A stretch of 64,000 nt of DNA from Alphaproteobacteria bacterium (GCA_018821435.1 JAHJME010000009.1:62001-126000), one strand, 5' to 3'; counted from the stretch's first letter, positions 18,948 to 28,693 are shown. Numbers and translations are program-made. The notes: generated by a model not told the origin, from the letters alone.

Positions 18948-19421
18948 ATGCGGACCCTGATCCTCAACCGTGACCTCAAGACCCTGTTCGGCGGCGTCGC
19001 CGTCGCGGCGGCCGCCGGGCTGCTGATGGGTTCGGCGATGTATCCGGATCTCGATGCCGGCGAACGCGCCGCGCCGCAGATCCAGATGCCGGGCGGCGGC
19101 CCGCGCGCCATGACCTCGGGCTCCGACGCCGGCGTCCAATCCTACGGCGGCCATGTGCCCGACTATGTGATCGGCACCGACGCGCTGAAGCCGCGACAGG
19201 ATCTTCAGGCGATCGCCTACGCGGATCAGGCCGACACCGGCCAGGCCGCCGACGTGGTGACCTATGAAGCCCCGGCCCAGGTCCAGCCCGCGCGTTGGCA
19301 GGACGAACCGCGCGAGCCCACCAGCTATCCCTCGCAACGCGGCAATGTCGTCTATACCGCAGACCTGCCGGCCCCGCCCGCGCCCCCGGCGGACGGCGAC
19401 GAATATCCCGCCGAGAACTGA
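18948..19421 (+). CDS. Single-span membrane-anchored unknown protein
   Basis: 157 residues. After a short basic start, residues 13-32 are hydrophobic (LFGGVAVAAAAGLLMGSAMY), giving an N-in membrane anchor. The remainder is periplasmic, rich in Pro, Ala, Gln and Asp, and ends PPADGDEYPAEN. No domain is recognised. It lies between corA and prmA on the same strand. The ORF that covers it in the same frame extends far upstream through corA but only this part has the properties of a protein. Confidence 0.65.
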   Translation: MRTLILNRDLKTLFGGVAVAAAAGLLMGSAMYPDLDAGERAAPQIQMPGGGPRAMTSGSDAGVQSYGGHVPDYVIGTDALKPRQDLQAIAYADQADTGQAADVVTYEAPAQVQPARWQDEPREPTSYPSQRGNVVYTADLPAPPAPPADGDEYPAEN

Positions 19422-19465
19422 ACCCCCTCGCCTTTCGCCTCCCCGACCGTTAGAGCCTCCCGCCC

Positions 19466-20332
19466 ATGAGCGACGAGGCCTTCCAGATCATCGCGCGCGG
19501 CCCCCGGGCCGACGCAGAAGCCGCCGCGGCCGCCCTCGAGGCCGAGCCCGCAACCGAGGCGCTGACCTTCTCCATCCTCGAAGAGGACGAGGATCGCGAC
19601 ATTTGGCGCATCGACGCCTTCCCCAATGAACCCGACGAACAGGCCGCCATCGGCGCGATCCTGGCCGGGTTCCCGACCCTACGCGTGATCACCGAGAAGC
19701 TGGCCGACGCCGACTGGCTGGCCATGGCGCTGTCGGGCCTGCCGCCCGTGCGCGCGGGCCGCTTCTTCGTCTACGGCGCCCATGACAAGGGTTTGGCGCC
19801 GGCCAGCACCATCAACCTGCGCATCGAGGCGGGCGCCGCGTTCGGCACCGGCCACCACGGCACCACCGTCGGCTGCCTGCAGGCGTTCCACGATCTGCTG
19901 AAGGCGCGGCGGTTCGAGCGCGTGCTGGACGTGGGCTGCGGCACCGGCGTGCTGGCCATCGCGGCGGCGCGCACCGGCTCGCCGATCGCCGTCGGCACCG
20001 ACATCGACGAACCGTCCGTGCGGATCGCCAACGAGAACGCCGCGCTGAACGGCGCCCAGGCCCGCTTCGTCCATGCTTCCGGCCTGAACGACCCGCTAGT
20101 GCGCAACGACGGCCCCTACGACCTGGTGTTCGCCAACATCCTGGCCCCGCCGCTGGTGGCGCTCTCCCAGGACATCAAGCTGGCGCTGAAGCCCGGCGGC
20201 ATCGCCATCCTGTCGGGCCTGCTGCGCACCCAGGAACGCCGGGTGTTCGCCGCCTACGCGTCCAAGGGTTTCCGCCTGGTGCGCCGCATCCATCGCGACG
20301 CCTGGGCCACACTCGTGCTGCGTCGCGCCTAG
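19466..20332 (+). CDS. prmA: Ribosomal protein L11 methyltransferase
   Basis: 288 residues. The N-terminal part (about 1-95) is the L11-recognition domain. [17 protein letters not shown] is the PrmA signature, [16 protein letters not shown] the SAM loop, and [12 protein letters not shown] the catalytic N-I-L-A motif. The enzyme trimethylates ribosomal protein L11. Start ATG at 19466 has weak ribosome complementarity but matches family length. Confidence 0.95.
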   Translation: MSDEAFQIIARGPRADAEAAAAALEAEPATEALTFSILEEDEDRDIWRIDAFPNEPDEQAAIGAILAGFPTLRVITEKLADADWLAMALSGLPPVRAGRFFVYGAHDKGLAPASTINLRIEAGAAFGTGHHGTTVGCLQAFHDLLKARRFERVLDVGCGTGVLAIAAARTGSPIAVGTDIDEPSVRIANENAALNGAQARFVHASGLNDPLVRNDGPYDLVFANILAPPLVALSQDIKLALKPGGIAILSGLLRTQERRVFAAYASKGFRLVRRIHRDAWATLVLRRA

Positions 20333-20401
20333 GGGCAGGAACCCGACCTCTGCCGCGACGTTCCTTCGCTGGTCCAAGCGGGGCCTTGGGAGGAAGACAA
20401 A

Positions 20402-20794
20402 ATGTCGGACCAGTACGAACGCACCACCGTGACCAGTACGCCTGAGCGCGTGATCATCCGTGAACGCAGCAGCGGCGCCGGCTGGTGGGTCGCCGCCCTT
20501 GTTGCGGTTATCGCCCTCGTCGGCGTGGTCATCTTCATGAGCAACTCGGGCACCACGCCCAACGAGCTGCAGAACGCCCGCGACCAGGGCGCCGCCGAGG
20601 CCAATTTGGCCACGGCCACCCAGAACGCCCAGGCCGCCGCCACGACCGCGGCCCAGTCGGCGCAGAACGCCGCCGCCAACGCCGCCTCGGCCACGGAAAG
20701 CGCCGCCAGCGCCGCCGCCGCCCGTACCGACCAGGTGCTGGACGACGCGTCGAAGGCCGCCTCGGACGCTGTGACCCCCGAGCCGGAACGCTAG
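20402..20794 (+). CDS. Single-span Ala-rich coiled-coil membrane protein
   Basis: 130 residues. Residues 26-46 form one transmembrane segment (GWWVAALVAVIALVGVVIFM). The rest, about 48-130, is Ala-, Gln- and Asn-rich with a strong coiled-coil tendency (AQAAATTAAQSAQNAAANAA). The short N-terminal part is cytoplasmic and charged. Function unknown. GGGAGG lies before the ATG. Confidence 0.75.
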   Translation: MSDQYERTTVTSTPERVIIRERSSGAGWWVAALVAVIALVGVVIFMSNSGTTPNELQNARDQGAAEANLATATQNAQAAATTAAQSAQNAAANAASATESAASAAAARTDQVLDDASKAASDAVTPEPER

Positions 20795-20796
20795 AC

Positions 20797-21141
20797 CTAA
20801 CCCCCGGCCTTCTTCGCGCCGAGCGCCGCCAGCCAGTGGCGCTCGCGCGTCTTGACCAGATCGGCGAGGCCGAGGGGCGTCAGCTCCCCGGCCTCGACCC
20901 GTTCCAGAACCTCGTAGCTGAGGCCGTCCTGGCCGTGCGTGGCCCAGGTCGCCTGCAGGCCCTTGTTCGGGTGGCCACCGCTGCGCAGCCCGAACCAAAG
21001 GCTGTTCTGCTGGGCGTCGATGTTGCGCGACGCCGCGACCCACACCTCGGCCGTTGCCGCGCAGCGCACGGCGTAGACCCCGGACTGGGTCTTCTTTTCC
21101 TTGTATTCGCGGATGGCCTCGCGCCGGCTCTGCTTGTCCAT
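20797..21141 (-). CDS. GIY-YIG nuclease-like protein
   Basis: 114 residues. GVYAVRCAATAEVWVAASRN is a degenerate GIY-x10-YIG core (the second motif reads WVA). An Arg-containing helix (WFGLRSGGHPNKGLQATW) and YEVLERVEAGE with a candidate catalytic Glu follow. The usual third motif helix is present. The altered motif raises doubt about nuclease activity. It is convergent with the preceding coiled-coil gene and divergent from the aminopeptidase gene. Confidence 0.7.
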   Translation of the reverse strand: MDKQSRREAIREYKEKKTQSGVYAVRCAATAEVWVAASRNIDAQQNSLWFGLRSGGHPNKGLQATWATHGQDGLSYEVLERVEAGELTPLGLADLVKTRERHWLAALGAKKAGG

Positions 21142-21238
21142 GGCCCGCCCGTACCCGATGGATCTCGGGAAGTCAATTTTACCCGGATTAAATAAGCGGC
21201 CGTCGCCCCCCTTTGCCGCGCGCGTTTGAACGGCTTAC

Positions 21239-23062
21239 ATGCCGCCCATGCTCCAGACCTTCGACGAGACCACCGACCCCTCCTTCGGCCCCAAGCATGT
21301 GCCGCTGATCCGCCAGGCGATGGCGAAACAGGGCCTGGACGGCTTCCTGGTCCCCCACGAGGACGAGCATCAGAACGAATATCTGCCCGCCGCCAACGAC
21401 CGGCTGGCCTGGGCCACCGGCTTTACCGGCTCGGCCGGCGCGGCGGTGATCCTGAAGGACAAGGCCGCCGTCTTCGTGGATGGCCGCTACACGCTCCAGG
21501 TCCGCGACCAGGTGGACTCAGGCTTGTTCGAGATCCGCGACCTCGTGGAAGGCGGCGTTCCGGCCTACATCGAGATCGCCACAGGGCGGGGCCAGAAGAT
21601 CGGCTACGACCCGCGCCTGCACAGCCCCGATGCGCTGCACTGGCTGAGGGCCGCCGCCACCAAGGCCGGCGCGGAACTCGTCGCCGTCAACGACAACCCG
21701 CTGGACCAGGCCTGGGGCCAGGCCCGCCCGTCGCAGCCGACCGCGCCCGTCGTGCCGCACCCCGCAGAGTTCTCCGGCGAGGATTCCAACGCCAAGCGCG
21801 CCCGTGTCGGCGCCCAGATCGCCGCCAAGGGCGGCGACGCCGCCGTGCTGACCGCCCCCAGTTCGATCGCCTGGCTGTTCAACGTGCGCGGCGGCGACGT
21901 CATCCGCTCGCCCCTACCCATCGGCCAAGCCATCCTGAACAAGGACGGCACGGCGCGGCTGTTCCTTGATCCCGCCAAGGTCACCGCCGACCTGCCGGCG
22001 TGGCTGGGCAACCAGGTACGGCTGGAGACGCCCGACGACCTGCCGGCCGCCCTGGCCGAGCTCAAGGGCCAGAACGTGGTGGTCGACGCCGGCCAATCCT
22101 CGTCCTGGTACTTCGACACCCTGGCCCACGCCGGCGCGACGGTGATACGCGCCGAGGACCCCTGCGCCCTGCCCCGCGCCCAGAAGAACCCGGTTGAGAT
22201 CCAGGGCAGCCGCGACGCTCACATCCGCGACGGCGCCGCCCTGACCAACTTCCTGCACTGGGTGGCCACGGAGGGGCAGATCAACCCGCCCGACGAGGTC
22301 GAGGCGGTCAGCAAGCTGGAGGCCTTCCGCGCCGCCACGGGCAAGCTGAAGGACCTGTCTTTCGACACCATCGCCGGGGCGGCCTCGAACGGCGCCATCG
22401 TCCACTACCGGCCGACCGAGCGGCTGAACAAGCGCACCGAACAGGGCTCGCTGCTGCTGGTCGACAGCGGCGCGCAGTACCTGGACGGCACCACCGACGT
22501 GACACGCACCGTGGCCATCGGCGAGCCCAGCGCCGAGATGCGCGAGCGCTTCACCCTGGTGCTGAAGGGCCACCTGGCCCTGGCCGGCATCCGCTTCCCG
22601 GCCGGCACGACCGGCTCGGCCATCGACATTCTTGCGCGCGCTGCGCTCTGGATGAAGGGCCTCGACTACGACCACGGCACCGGCCACGGCGTCGGCAGCT
22701 ACTTGGGCGTCCACGAGGGCCCGCAGCGGATCTCCAAGGCGCCGAACACCGTCGCCCTGAAGGCCGGAATGATCCTCTCGAACGAGCCCGGCTATTACAA
22801 GGAAGGCGGCTACGGCATCCGCATCGAGAACCTGCAGGTGGTGACCGCCGCCGCCGCGATCCCGGGCGGCGAGCGCCCGATGCTGGGCTTCGAGACCCTG
22901 ACCATGGCCCCCATCGATCGCCGCCTGATCGACCGCGACCTCCTGAGCCCGGACGAGCGCGCCCAGCTCGACGCCTATCATGCCCGCGTGCTGGAGCTGG
23001 TCGGGCCGCTTGTCGCGCCGGATGTGCGCGCCTGGCTGGCCGACGCCACGGCGGCGATCTGA
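21239..23062 (+). CDS. Xaa-Pro aminopeptidase (M24B), long form
   Basis: 607 residues, the length of the eukaryote-like aminopeptidase P with three domains: two creatinase-N-like domains (about 1-310) and the catalytic pita-bread domain. Metal ligands appear in LLLVDSGAQYLDGTTDVTRT (two Asp), DHGTGHGVGSYLGVHEGP (His), NEPGYYKEGGYGIRIENL (Glu) and the final Glu. It removes the N-terminal residue from X-Pro peptides. A second ATG at 21248 is an alternative start. The stop overlaps the next ATG (TGATG). Confidence 0.94.
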   Translation: MPPMLQTFDETTDPSFGPKHVPLIRQAMAKQGLDGFLVPHEDEHQNEYLPAANDRLAWATGFTGSAGAAVILKDKAAVFVDGRYTLQVRDQVDSGLFEIRDLVEGGVPAYIEIATGRGQKIGYDPRLHSPDALHWLRAAATKAGAELVAVNDNPLDQAWGQARPSQPTAPVVPHPAEFSGEDSNAKRARVGAQIAAKGGDAAVLTAPSSIAWLFNVRGGDVIRSPLPIGQAILNKDGTARLFLDPAKVTADLPAWLGNQVRLETPDDLPAALAELKGQNVVVDAGQSSSWYFDTLAHAGATVIRAEDPCALPRAQKNPVEIQGSRDAHIRDGAALTNFLHWVATEGQINPPDEVEAVSKLEAFRAATGKLKDLSFDTIAGAASNGAIVHYRPTERLNKRTEQGSLLLVDSGAQYLDGTTDVTRTVAIGEPSAEMRERFTLVLKGHLALAGIRFPAGTTGSAIDILARAALWMKGLDYDHGTGHGVGSYLGVHEGPQRISKAPNTVALKAGMILSNEPGYYKEGGYGIRIENLQVVTAAAAIPGGERPMLGFETLTMAPIDRRLIDRDLLSPDERAQLDAYHARVLELVGPLVAPDVRAWLADATAAI

Positions 23063-23892
23063 TGAGCGAGCCCAACGCCCCGCAGGTCGAATACTGGAAC
23101 CACGCCGTCGGTTCGACCTGGGTCGAGATGCAGTCGCCGCTGGACCGCCAGTTGGAGCCCCTCGGCCGCCGCGCCATGGCCGCCCTGGATCTGAAGCCCG
23201 GCGAGCGGGTGCTGGACGTCGGCTGCGGCGGCGGAACCACCAGCCTGGCCCTGGCCGCCCTGGTCGCGCCCGAGGGTCAGGTGACCGGGGTCGACATCTC
23301 ACGTCCCCTGCTGGAGACCGCGCGCCGCAACGCCACGGGCGTGGCCGGGGTCCAGTTCGTCGAAGCCGATGCCCAGACCTACCCCTTCGCACCGGGCGGC
23401 TTCGACGCTGCGTTCTCGCGCTTCGGCGTGATGTTCTTCGCCGATCCGGCCGCCGCCTTCGCCAATATCCGCAAGGCGCTGAAGCCCGGCGGCCGCCTGG
23501 CCTTCGTCTGCTGGCGTGCGCCCGCCGAGAACCCGATCATGGTCCTGCCGATGGCGGCTGCGTCCCCCCACCTGCCGCCCGCCCCGCCCCCGGAGCCCGA
23601 CGCGCCCGGCCCCTTCGCCTTCGCCGACGCCAACCGGGTGCGCGACATCCTGGGCGCCGCCGGTTTCGCGGGCGTCGAGGTTCAGCCCTTCGACCTCAAG
23701 ATCGGCAGCGGCGGCCTCGACACCGCGCTGGAGGTTGCCCTGAAGGTCGGCCCACTCGGCCGCCAGCTGCGCGAAAACCCCGACCAGCGCGAGGTCGTCA
23801 TCGCGGCCGTGCGCGCCGCCCTGGCGCCACACGAGACGCCGGACGGGGTGAAGCTGGGCTCGGCCACCTGGATCGTAACCGCGACCGCCTAG
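23062..23892 (+). CDS. SAM-dependent class I methyltransferase
   Basis: 276 residues. MSEPNAPQVEYWNHAVGSTW is a typical start. VLDVGCGGGTTSLALA is the SAM motif I, VTGVDISRPLLETAR motif II, and FDAAFSRFGVMFFADPAAAF motif IV. The substrate is not clear. Its ATG overlaps the aminopeptidase stop by one base, indicating coupled translation. Confidence 0.9.
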   Translation: MSEPNAPQVEYWNHAVGSTWVEMQSPLDRQLEPLGRRAMAALDLKPGERVLDVGCGGGTTSLALAALVAPEGQVTGVDISRPLLETARRNATGVAGVQFVEADAQTYPFAPGGFDAAFSRFGVMFFADPAAAFANIRKALKPGGRLAFVCWRAPAENPIMVLPMAAASPHLPPAPPPEPDAPGPFAFADANRVRDILGAAGFAGVEVQPFDLKIGSGGLDTALEVALKVGPLGRQLRENPDQREVVIAAVRAALAPHETPDGVKLGSATWIVTATA

Positions 23893-23901
23893 GGACGTGA
23901 T

Positions 23902-24366
23902 ATGCGCTTGATCCTCGCCGCCCTGGCAGCTCTCGCCCTTGCCGGCCCGGCCGTCGCCGCCACGCCGGAGGACATCGCCGCCATCGCGACGGTGCAGAGG
24001 TTCTTCGACGCCATGGAGGCGCATGACGGCGCGGCCGTGGCCGCCGTCACCTTGCCCGCGAGCGTCTACACCTCGATCCGCCCCGTCCCGGGCGGCGGCA
24101 CGAAGATCAACCGCATCCTCGTCGAGGATTTCATCAAGAACCTGAAGCCTGGCCTGCACGAGGCGATGTGGTCGCCCAAGGTGGTGTTGCGGGGAACGCT
24201 GATGGCGACGGTCACCGCCCCCTACGAACTGAAGGTCGACGGCAAGACCGTCCACTGCGGGATCGACGTGTTCGACCTGGCCAAGGTGGACGGCCAATGG
24301 AAGATCGCGGGCGCCATCTGGACCGCCGAAGCGGACGCCTGCCCTGAGCTGCGCGTCGCCAGATAA
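23902..24366 (+). CDS. Secreted NTF2-like (SnoaL/DUF4440-type) protein
   Basis: 154 residues with a clear signal peptide (residues 1-20, ending VAA). The mature part fits an NTF2-like cone: IAAIATVQRFFDAMEAHDGAAVAAVT, then ILVEDFIKNLKPG and the closing FDLAKVDGQWKIAGAIWT. There are two Cys residues. It may bind a small molecule or act as an isomerase-like fold; function is not known. Confidence 0.75.
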   Translation: MRLILAALAALALAGPAVAATPEDIAAIATVQRFFDAMEAHDGAAVAAVTLPASVYTSIRPVPGGGTKINRILVEDFIKNLKPGLHEAMWSPKVVLRGTLMATVTAPYELKVDGKTVHCGIDVFDLAKVDGQWKIAGAIWTAEADACPELRVAR

Positions 24367-24508
24367 CCTGGCGCCCCATTTTAAGTAAGCAGCGTTCAGA
24401 TGCGACATTCCGCGCCGTATCCGAACGCCGTTCTCTTACGTATCTACCAGCGAACAGGGCCCTCGCGTTTTCGGGGACGTCGGCCCCACCACAGTTGGGA
24501 CGACGACC

Positions 24509-25234
24509 ATGAAGCTCCAGACCCTCGCGGCCGTCGCCGCGTTCGCGACCCTTTTCGCCTCGACCGCCAGCGCCGCCGTCACCGTGACCTACGGCGCGCC
24601 GGGCCAGCAAAACACCACCGTTCCGCTGGCGATCTCCGGCGTCGAGACGTTCGACGCCCGTTCCGGCGGTGACTTCACCACCGATTTCGGCACCGGCGGC
24701 GTGATCACCGGCAGCTACTCCAGCCCCTCGATCCTTGCGGCCGACCAGTACGGCGGCGCCGGCGGGACCGGCGCCTACGCCATGACCTGGAGCAGCTATC
24801 AGCTCGACCTGACCACCACCCAGCCTGGCGGCGTGAACTACCTGGGCTTGTGGCTCTCGGCGGTCGACGCCGGCAACACGATCCAGCTCTTCAACGGCTC
24901 CACCCAGCTGTTCACCCTGACCGGCACGGACGTGATGAACGCCCTGGCCGACGACTGGCACTACAAGGGCAACCCCACCGACGCCTTCAAGGACCAGGAC
25001 TACGGCGAGAAGTTCGTCTTCGTGAATCTGGCCTCGACCACGGCGTTCGACCGCGTGGTGTTCAGCGCCAGCGGCGGCGGCCTGGAAACCGACAACCACA
25101 CCGTGGGCTACGCCGCCGCGCCGGTTCCCGAGCCGACCACCTGGATCATGATGATCGTGGGCTTCGGCGGCGTCGGCGGAATGCTGCGCGCCCGGCGCCG
25201 GCTGGTGCTCGAACCCGCCCGCGCCCCCGTCTAA
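24509..25234 (+). CDS. PEPxxWA-CTERM sorting-signal protein
   Basis: 241 residues. Residues 1-21 are a signal peptide. The C-terminal signal starts at residue 207: PEPTTW, a hydrophobic helix (IMMIVGFGGVGGML) and the basic cluster RARRR. This is the alphaproteobacterial PEPxxWA-CTERM anchor processed by an exosortase or archaeosortase-like protease. The middle is a beta-rich domain with Thr/Ser/Gly. No exosortase gene is in the window. Probably a cell-surface or matrix protein. Confidence 0.88.
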   Translation: MKLQTLAAVAAFATLFASTASAAVTVTYGAPGQQNTTVPLAISGVETFDARSGGDFTTDFGTGGVITGSYSSPSILAADQYGGAGGTGAYAMTWSSYQLDLTTTQPGGVNYLGLWLSAVDAGNTIQLFNGSTQLFTLTGTDVMNALADDWHYKGNPTDAFKDQDYGEKFVFVNLASTTAFDRVVFSASGGGLETDNHTVGYAAAPVPEPTTWIMMIVGFGGVGGMLRARRRLVLEPARAPV

Positions 25235-25740
25235 GGCGCGACGACATACCCGTCGGCCGGCGAGACCCACCGCACCCGCTGGTCCAGCGCCGGCATCCGC
25301 TTGCCGCCGATGGTGATCTGCGCGGCCATCTCCTCGCCCGCGGGGACATAGGTCGTGCAGATTTCGCGGTTCAGCAGGGCCGCGTAGCCGGGCCGCACCG
25401 CGTTGCGCAGCGCCTCGGCGTTGGCGTCATCGGCCGGCGCGCCGGCGATAGTGAATTGCGCGGCCCGCAGATCGCCCTCGGTGATTGTCCCGCAGATGGC
25501 GTTGTTCTTCACCACCACCGGCGCCGTGGTCCGCATGACAATGAGCGGTTGCGGCCGCAGCAGGATGGTCGCGGTGTTCTGGATCGCCCCGCTCGCGTCC
25601 TTCGCATAGGCGCCGATGGAGATGCAGGTCTTTCGCGCCACATCCGGCTGATAACATTGCACCTTGCCGGCCAATGCCGGTGCGATCGGATCGTTCGCGG
25701 CGGCGACGGACGCGGCGAACCACAAAGCGGCCAGGATCAT
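25231..25740 (-). CDS. Secreted protein of unknown function
   Basis: 169 residues with a signal peptide (MILAALWFAASVAAA). Three or four Cys residues (VQCYQ, KTCISI, AICGTI, EICTTY) could form disulfides. No known domain is recognised. Its 3' end meets the convergent PEP-CTERM gene with a four-base overlap. Confidence 0.65.
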   Translation of the reverse strand: MILAALWFAASVAAANDPIAPALAGKVQCYQPDVARKTCISIGAYAKDASGAIQNTATILLRPQPLIVMRTTAPVVVKNNAICGTITEGDLRAAQFTIAGAPADDANAEALRNAVRPGYAALLNREICTTYVPAGEEMAAQITIGGKRMPALDQRVRWVSPADGYVVAP

Positions 25741-25774
25741 TGAAAGCTCTCGACTGTGATGTCCGGGGCGGCCG

Positions 25775-26212
25775 CTAGGCCAGCAGGATCGAGCCCTGGC
25801 TGCGGCGGGCGATCAATGCGCCGATGGCGTTGAAGAGTGCGGCCATCGAGACCGGCTTGAGCACCAGGTCGTCCGCGCCCGCCGCCTTGCAGTCGGCCTC
25901 GATGGTCGCGCCGGCGTCGGCGGTGATGACGATGATTGGAACGGTGGCCTTGGCGTCCTGGCGGGCGCGAATGTGCCGGATCGCGGTCATGCCGTCCATG
26001 CCGGGCATCCGGAGGTCCATGAGGATCAGATCGTAGTCGTTCTCTTCGACCATCCGCAGGCCGGCTTCGCCGTCCTCGGCCTCGGCCATTTCGATCTCGC
26101 CGGCTCGCAGCATCTCGCCCACCACCCGGCGGTTGACCTCGTTATCCTCGACGAACAAGACCCGCATGCGGGGAAGCTCCAGGGCGGACATCGGCGCACC
26201 GATGCTAACCAT
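25775..26212 (-). CDS. Stand-alone response regulator receiver
   Basis: 145 residues, one REC domain without output domain. MRVLFVEDNEVNRRVVGEML gives the acidic pocket, YDLILMDLRMPGMDGMTAI the phospho-Asp, VITADAG the Thr/Ser, and LVLKPVS the Lys. It resembles the receiver of hybrid kinases or a CpdR/DivK-type single-domain regulator. It lies just downstream of a hybrid kinase whose own receiver lacks the Asp, so it may be its partner. ATG at 26212 with alternatives at residues 8 and 16. Confidence 0.92.
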   Translation of the reverse strand: MVSIGAPMSALELPRMRVLFVEDNEVNRRVVGEMLRAGEIEMAEAEDGEAGLRMVEENDYDLILMDLRMPGMDGMTAIRHIRARQDAKATVPIIVITADAGATIEADCKAAGADDLVLKPVSMAALFNAIGALIARRSQGSILLA

Positions 26213-26242
26213 GTAAGGCCTGACAGCTTAAATGACTATTTA

Positions 26243-28693
26243 TCAGGCCGCAGAGGCGTCGCGACGAGCGGTCGCGTCCGTCTTCGCCCGCGTATCGAAG
26301 CCCGCCCGCAGTTCCTCTGCCAGGGCTGGAGCGGCGATAGGTTTCCTGATGATCTGCGCCGCGCCGGCGGCCAGCAGGTGGGCGACCTCGTCCTCGCGCG
26401 CATCGGTGATCATCACCGCCACCGGCGCGGGCGCCATCGCGTCGGCCAGGCCCTGCAGGGCCTCCAGCCGCGCGGCCGTCTCGGTTCCCAGCGCATTGGC
26501 CTCGGCCAGCACCAGGTCGAACCGGCCGCCCTGCGAGGTCGCGCTCTCCCAATGGCCCACCGTCTCGACCGTGCGGGTCAGCGGGGTCATCACGGCGCGC
26601 AGCACCGCCTGGGACAGCGGATTGGCGTCCACGATCAGCAGGCGGCAGTCTTGCAGGCCCTGGGGCGCCTCGACCGGCGCCGCCGCGACCGGCTCGGGCG
26701 CGCGCTCCAGCGGCACGCGGACGGTGAAGGTCGAACCCTTGCCCACCGTGCTCTCGATGGTGATGTCGCCACCCATCGCCCGCGCCACGCTGCGGCAGAT
26801 GGCCAAGCCCAGGCCCGTGCCGCCGTAGGTGCGGGTGATGCTGCCGTCCACCTGGCTGAAAGACTCGAACACGTTCTCCAGCCACTCCGGCGGAATACCG
26901 ATGCCGGTGTCTGAGACCGCCAGCACCAGGTCCTCGCCCTCGCCCGAAGGCTCGGCGCGCACCGACAGGCCGACGTGGCCCTCGTGGGTGAACTTGATGG
27001 CGTTGGACATCAGGTTGAACAGGATCTGCCGCAGGCGTCCGGCATCCTGGACGATGCGGGCGGGCGCATTGGCCACGTCCAGGGTCAGGCCGATGTCCTT
27101 CTCGTCCGCGCGCTGCGTCCAGAGACGCGCGGTCTCGTCGCAAAGCTGGGCCAGGTCCATCTCCTCGGCCACCACGGAGACCATGCCGGTCTCAATCTTG
27201 GCGGCATCCAGGATGTCGTCGACCAGCGCGCGCATGGTCTCGCCCGAGCCGTGAACCAGGGCGACCTTGTCGCGCAGCGAGGCGTCCAGCTTGGGATCGT
27301 TCAGGATCACCTGGGTCATGCCCAGGATGCCGTTCAGCGGCGTGCGGATCTCGTGGCTGGTGGTGGCCAGGAACTCGGTCCGCGCGGCCAGCGCCTTCTC
27401 CAGCGCGCCGTTGGCCGAGCTGAGCTTGCCGTTGGCCACCCGCACCGCGTTGCGGCTGCGGCGGACCGAGAGGATTCCCGCCAGCAGCAGCAGGCCGATC
27501 AGCACCGACCCGGCAAGCAGCACGCCGGTAATCAGGTTGCGCGACTTGGCCAGTTCCACGTCGCGCTGCAGCTGGCCGGCCTTGAGCTTGGCGATGCGCG
27601 AGGTCTGGTTGGCATAGTCGAACTGGGCGGCCATGAGCGCCGCGTTGGTCGAGGCCGTGAGGTCTCGCGCCTCGTCGTCCAGCCGCTTGAACGCCTTCAG
27701 GTGCGCCAGCGCCCGGTCGTTGTCGCCGAGCTGCGAATAGGCCTTGAAGGCCGTCTCGTGGAAGTCGCGCTCCACCAGGGTCGTGGCGTCCAGGTCGACG
27801 CCGGCGAAGGTGCGCTCCAGCAGGTCGGCGGCGGCGCGCGGATGGCCGCGCTTCATCTCCAGCGCTGCGGCGACGCCCCACACCGAGGGCTGCCAGTCCC
27901 GCGCCGACGGATCGCGCTGCGTGATGGCCAGCGCCTGCGCCAGGCGCCGGTCGGCGCTCTCCAGTTGGCCCTGATCCACCTCGGCCGAGGCCAGGTTGGT
28001 CAGGATGTGGGCCTCCAGCAGCGGGCTTTCCATCTGCCGCGCGCTCACCAGCGCCTTCTCGAATTCGGCCAGCGCCTCGGGCAGCTTCTTCTGGGCCTGA
28101 TAGGCGCGGCCGATGTTGTTGTGGGCGGTCAGCACCAGGGCCGGGTCGTCGGGATAGGTCTCGGCCGACTGGGCGAAGTACTGCAGCACCTTCGCGTAGT
28201 CGCCGGCGTCCTGGTAGATTGAGCCGATGTTCTGCAGCGCGATGGCCTGGCTGCGCGGCTGGCCAGCCTTGCCGAAGATCCGGTAGGCTAGCTGGTAGCC
28301 CTGCAACGCCGGCTGCACCTGGCCCAGCGTCGCCTGGACGCCGGCCTGCGCCATCACCAGGTCGCCGTGCAGCTTGGTGTTGGGGGTCTTGGCGACGGCG
28401 GCGAGGCCCGCGGCGATCACCGGCTTGGCGTCGTTCAGCCGGTTCAGGCGCAGCAGCGCCTCGCCCTGCAGCCATTGGGCGGTGGCGGTGCGCTCGGACT
28501 TCGCGCCGGCGGCCTTCTCGGCGGCGACGGCCTCGCGCAGCGCGACCTGCGGATCGACCATCATCGCCGACTTGGACGCGGCCACGCGGGTCTCGAACGC
28601 GTCGGGCGCCGCCGCGGCCGGAACCGCCACCAGCAAGGCGGCCGCGGCCGCCGCGCCGGCCAGTCGTTTCAAGGATAGGGCGCCCCCGAGCAT
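26243..28693 (-). CDS. TPR-containing sensor histidine kinase with degenerate receiver
   Basis: 816 residues. A signal-like hydrophobic N-terminus (1-28), periplasmic TPR-like repeats (about 35-350), one transmembrane helix (about 387-409), then the HisKA H-box FLATTSHEIRTPLNG (His447), HATPase (NLMSNAIKFT N-box, DTGIGIP G1, GGTGLGLAI G2) and a C-terminal receiver. In the receiver the expected Asp is replaced: VLAEANAL instead of the LMD-type motif; only IVDAN remains from the acidic pocket and the Lys (IRKPIA) is kept. So the kinase is predicted active, but its receiver cannot accept phosphate normally. Clearly paired with the receiver gene at 25775. Confidence 0.92.
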   Translation of the reverse strand: MLGGALSLKRLAGAAAAAALLVAVPAAAAPDAFETRVAASKSAMMVDPQVALREAVAAEKAAGAKSERTATAQWLQGEALLRLNRLNDAKPVIAAGLAAVAKTPNTKLHGDLVMAQAGVQATLGQVQPALQGYQLAYRIFGKAGQPRSQAIALQNIGSIYQDAGDYAKVLQYFAQSAETYPDDPALVLTAHNNIGRAYQAQKKLPEALAEFEKALVSARQMESPLLEAHILTNLASAEVDQGQLESADRRLAQALAITQRDPSARDWQPSVWGVAAALEMKRGHPRAAADLLERTFAGVDLDATTLVERDFHETAFKAYSQLGDNDRALAHLKAFKRLDDEARDLTASTNAALMAAQFDYANQTSRIAKLKAGQLQRDVELAKSRNLITGVLLAGSVLIGLLLLAGILSVRRSRNAVRVANGKLSSANGALEKALAARTEFLATTSHEIRTPLNGILGMTQVILNDPKLDASLRDKVALVHGSGETMRALVDDILDAAKIETGMVSVVAEEMDLAQLCDETARLWTQRADEKDIGLTLDVANAPARIVQDAGRLRQILFNLMSNAIKFTHEGHVGLSVRAEPSGEGEDLVLAVSDTGIGIPPEWLENVFESFSQVDGSITRTYGGTGLGLAICRSVARAMGGDITIESTVGKGSTFTVRVPLERAPEPVAAAPVEAPQGLQDCRLLIVDANPLSQAVLRAVMTPLTRTVETVGHWESATSQGGRFDLVLAEANALGTETAARLEALQGLADAMAPAPVAVMITDAREDEVAHLLAAGAAQIIRKPIAAPALAEELRAGFDTRAKTDATARRDASAA

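Noticed and set aside
26228..26242. TTAA-N7-TTTA sequence between the kinase and receiver genes as a CtrA site
   Set aside because: One mismatch and a position between two co-oriented genes; too weak without binding data.
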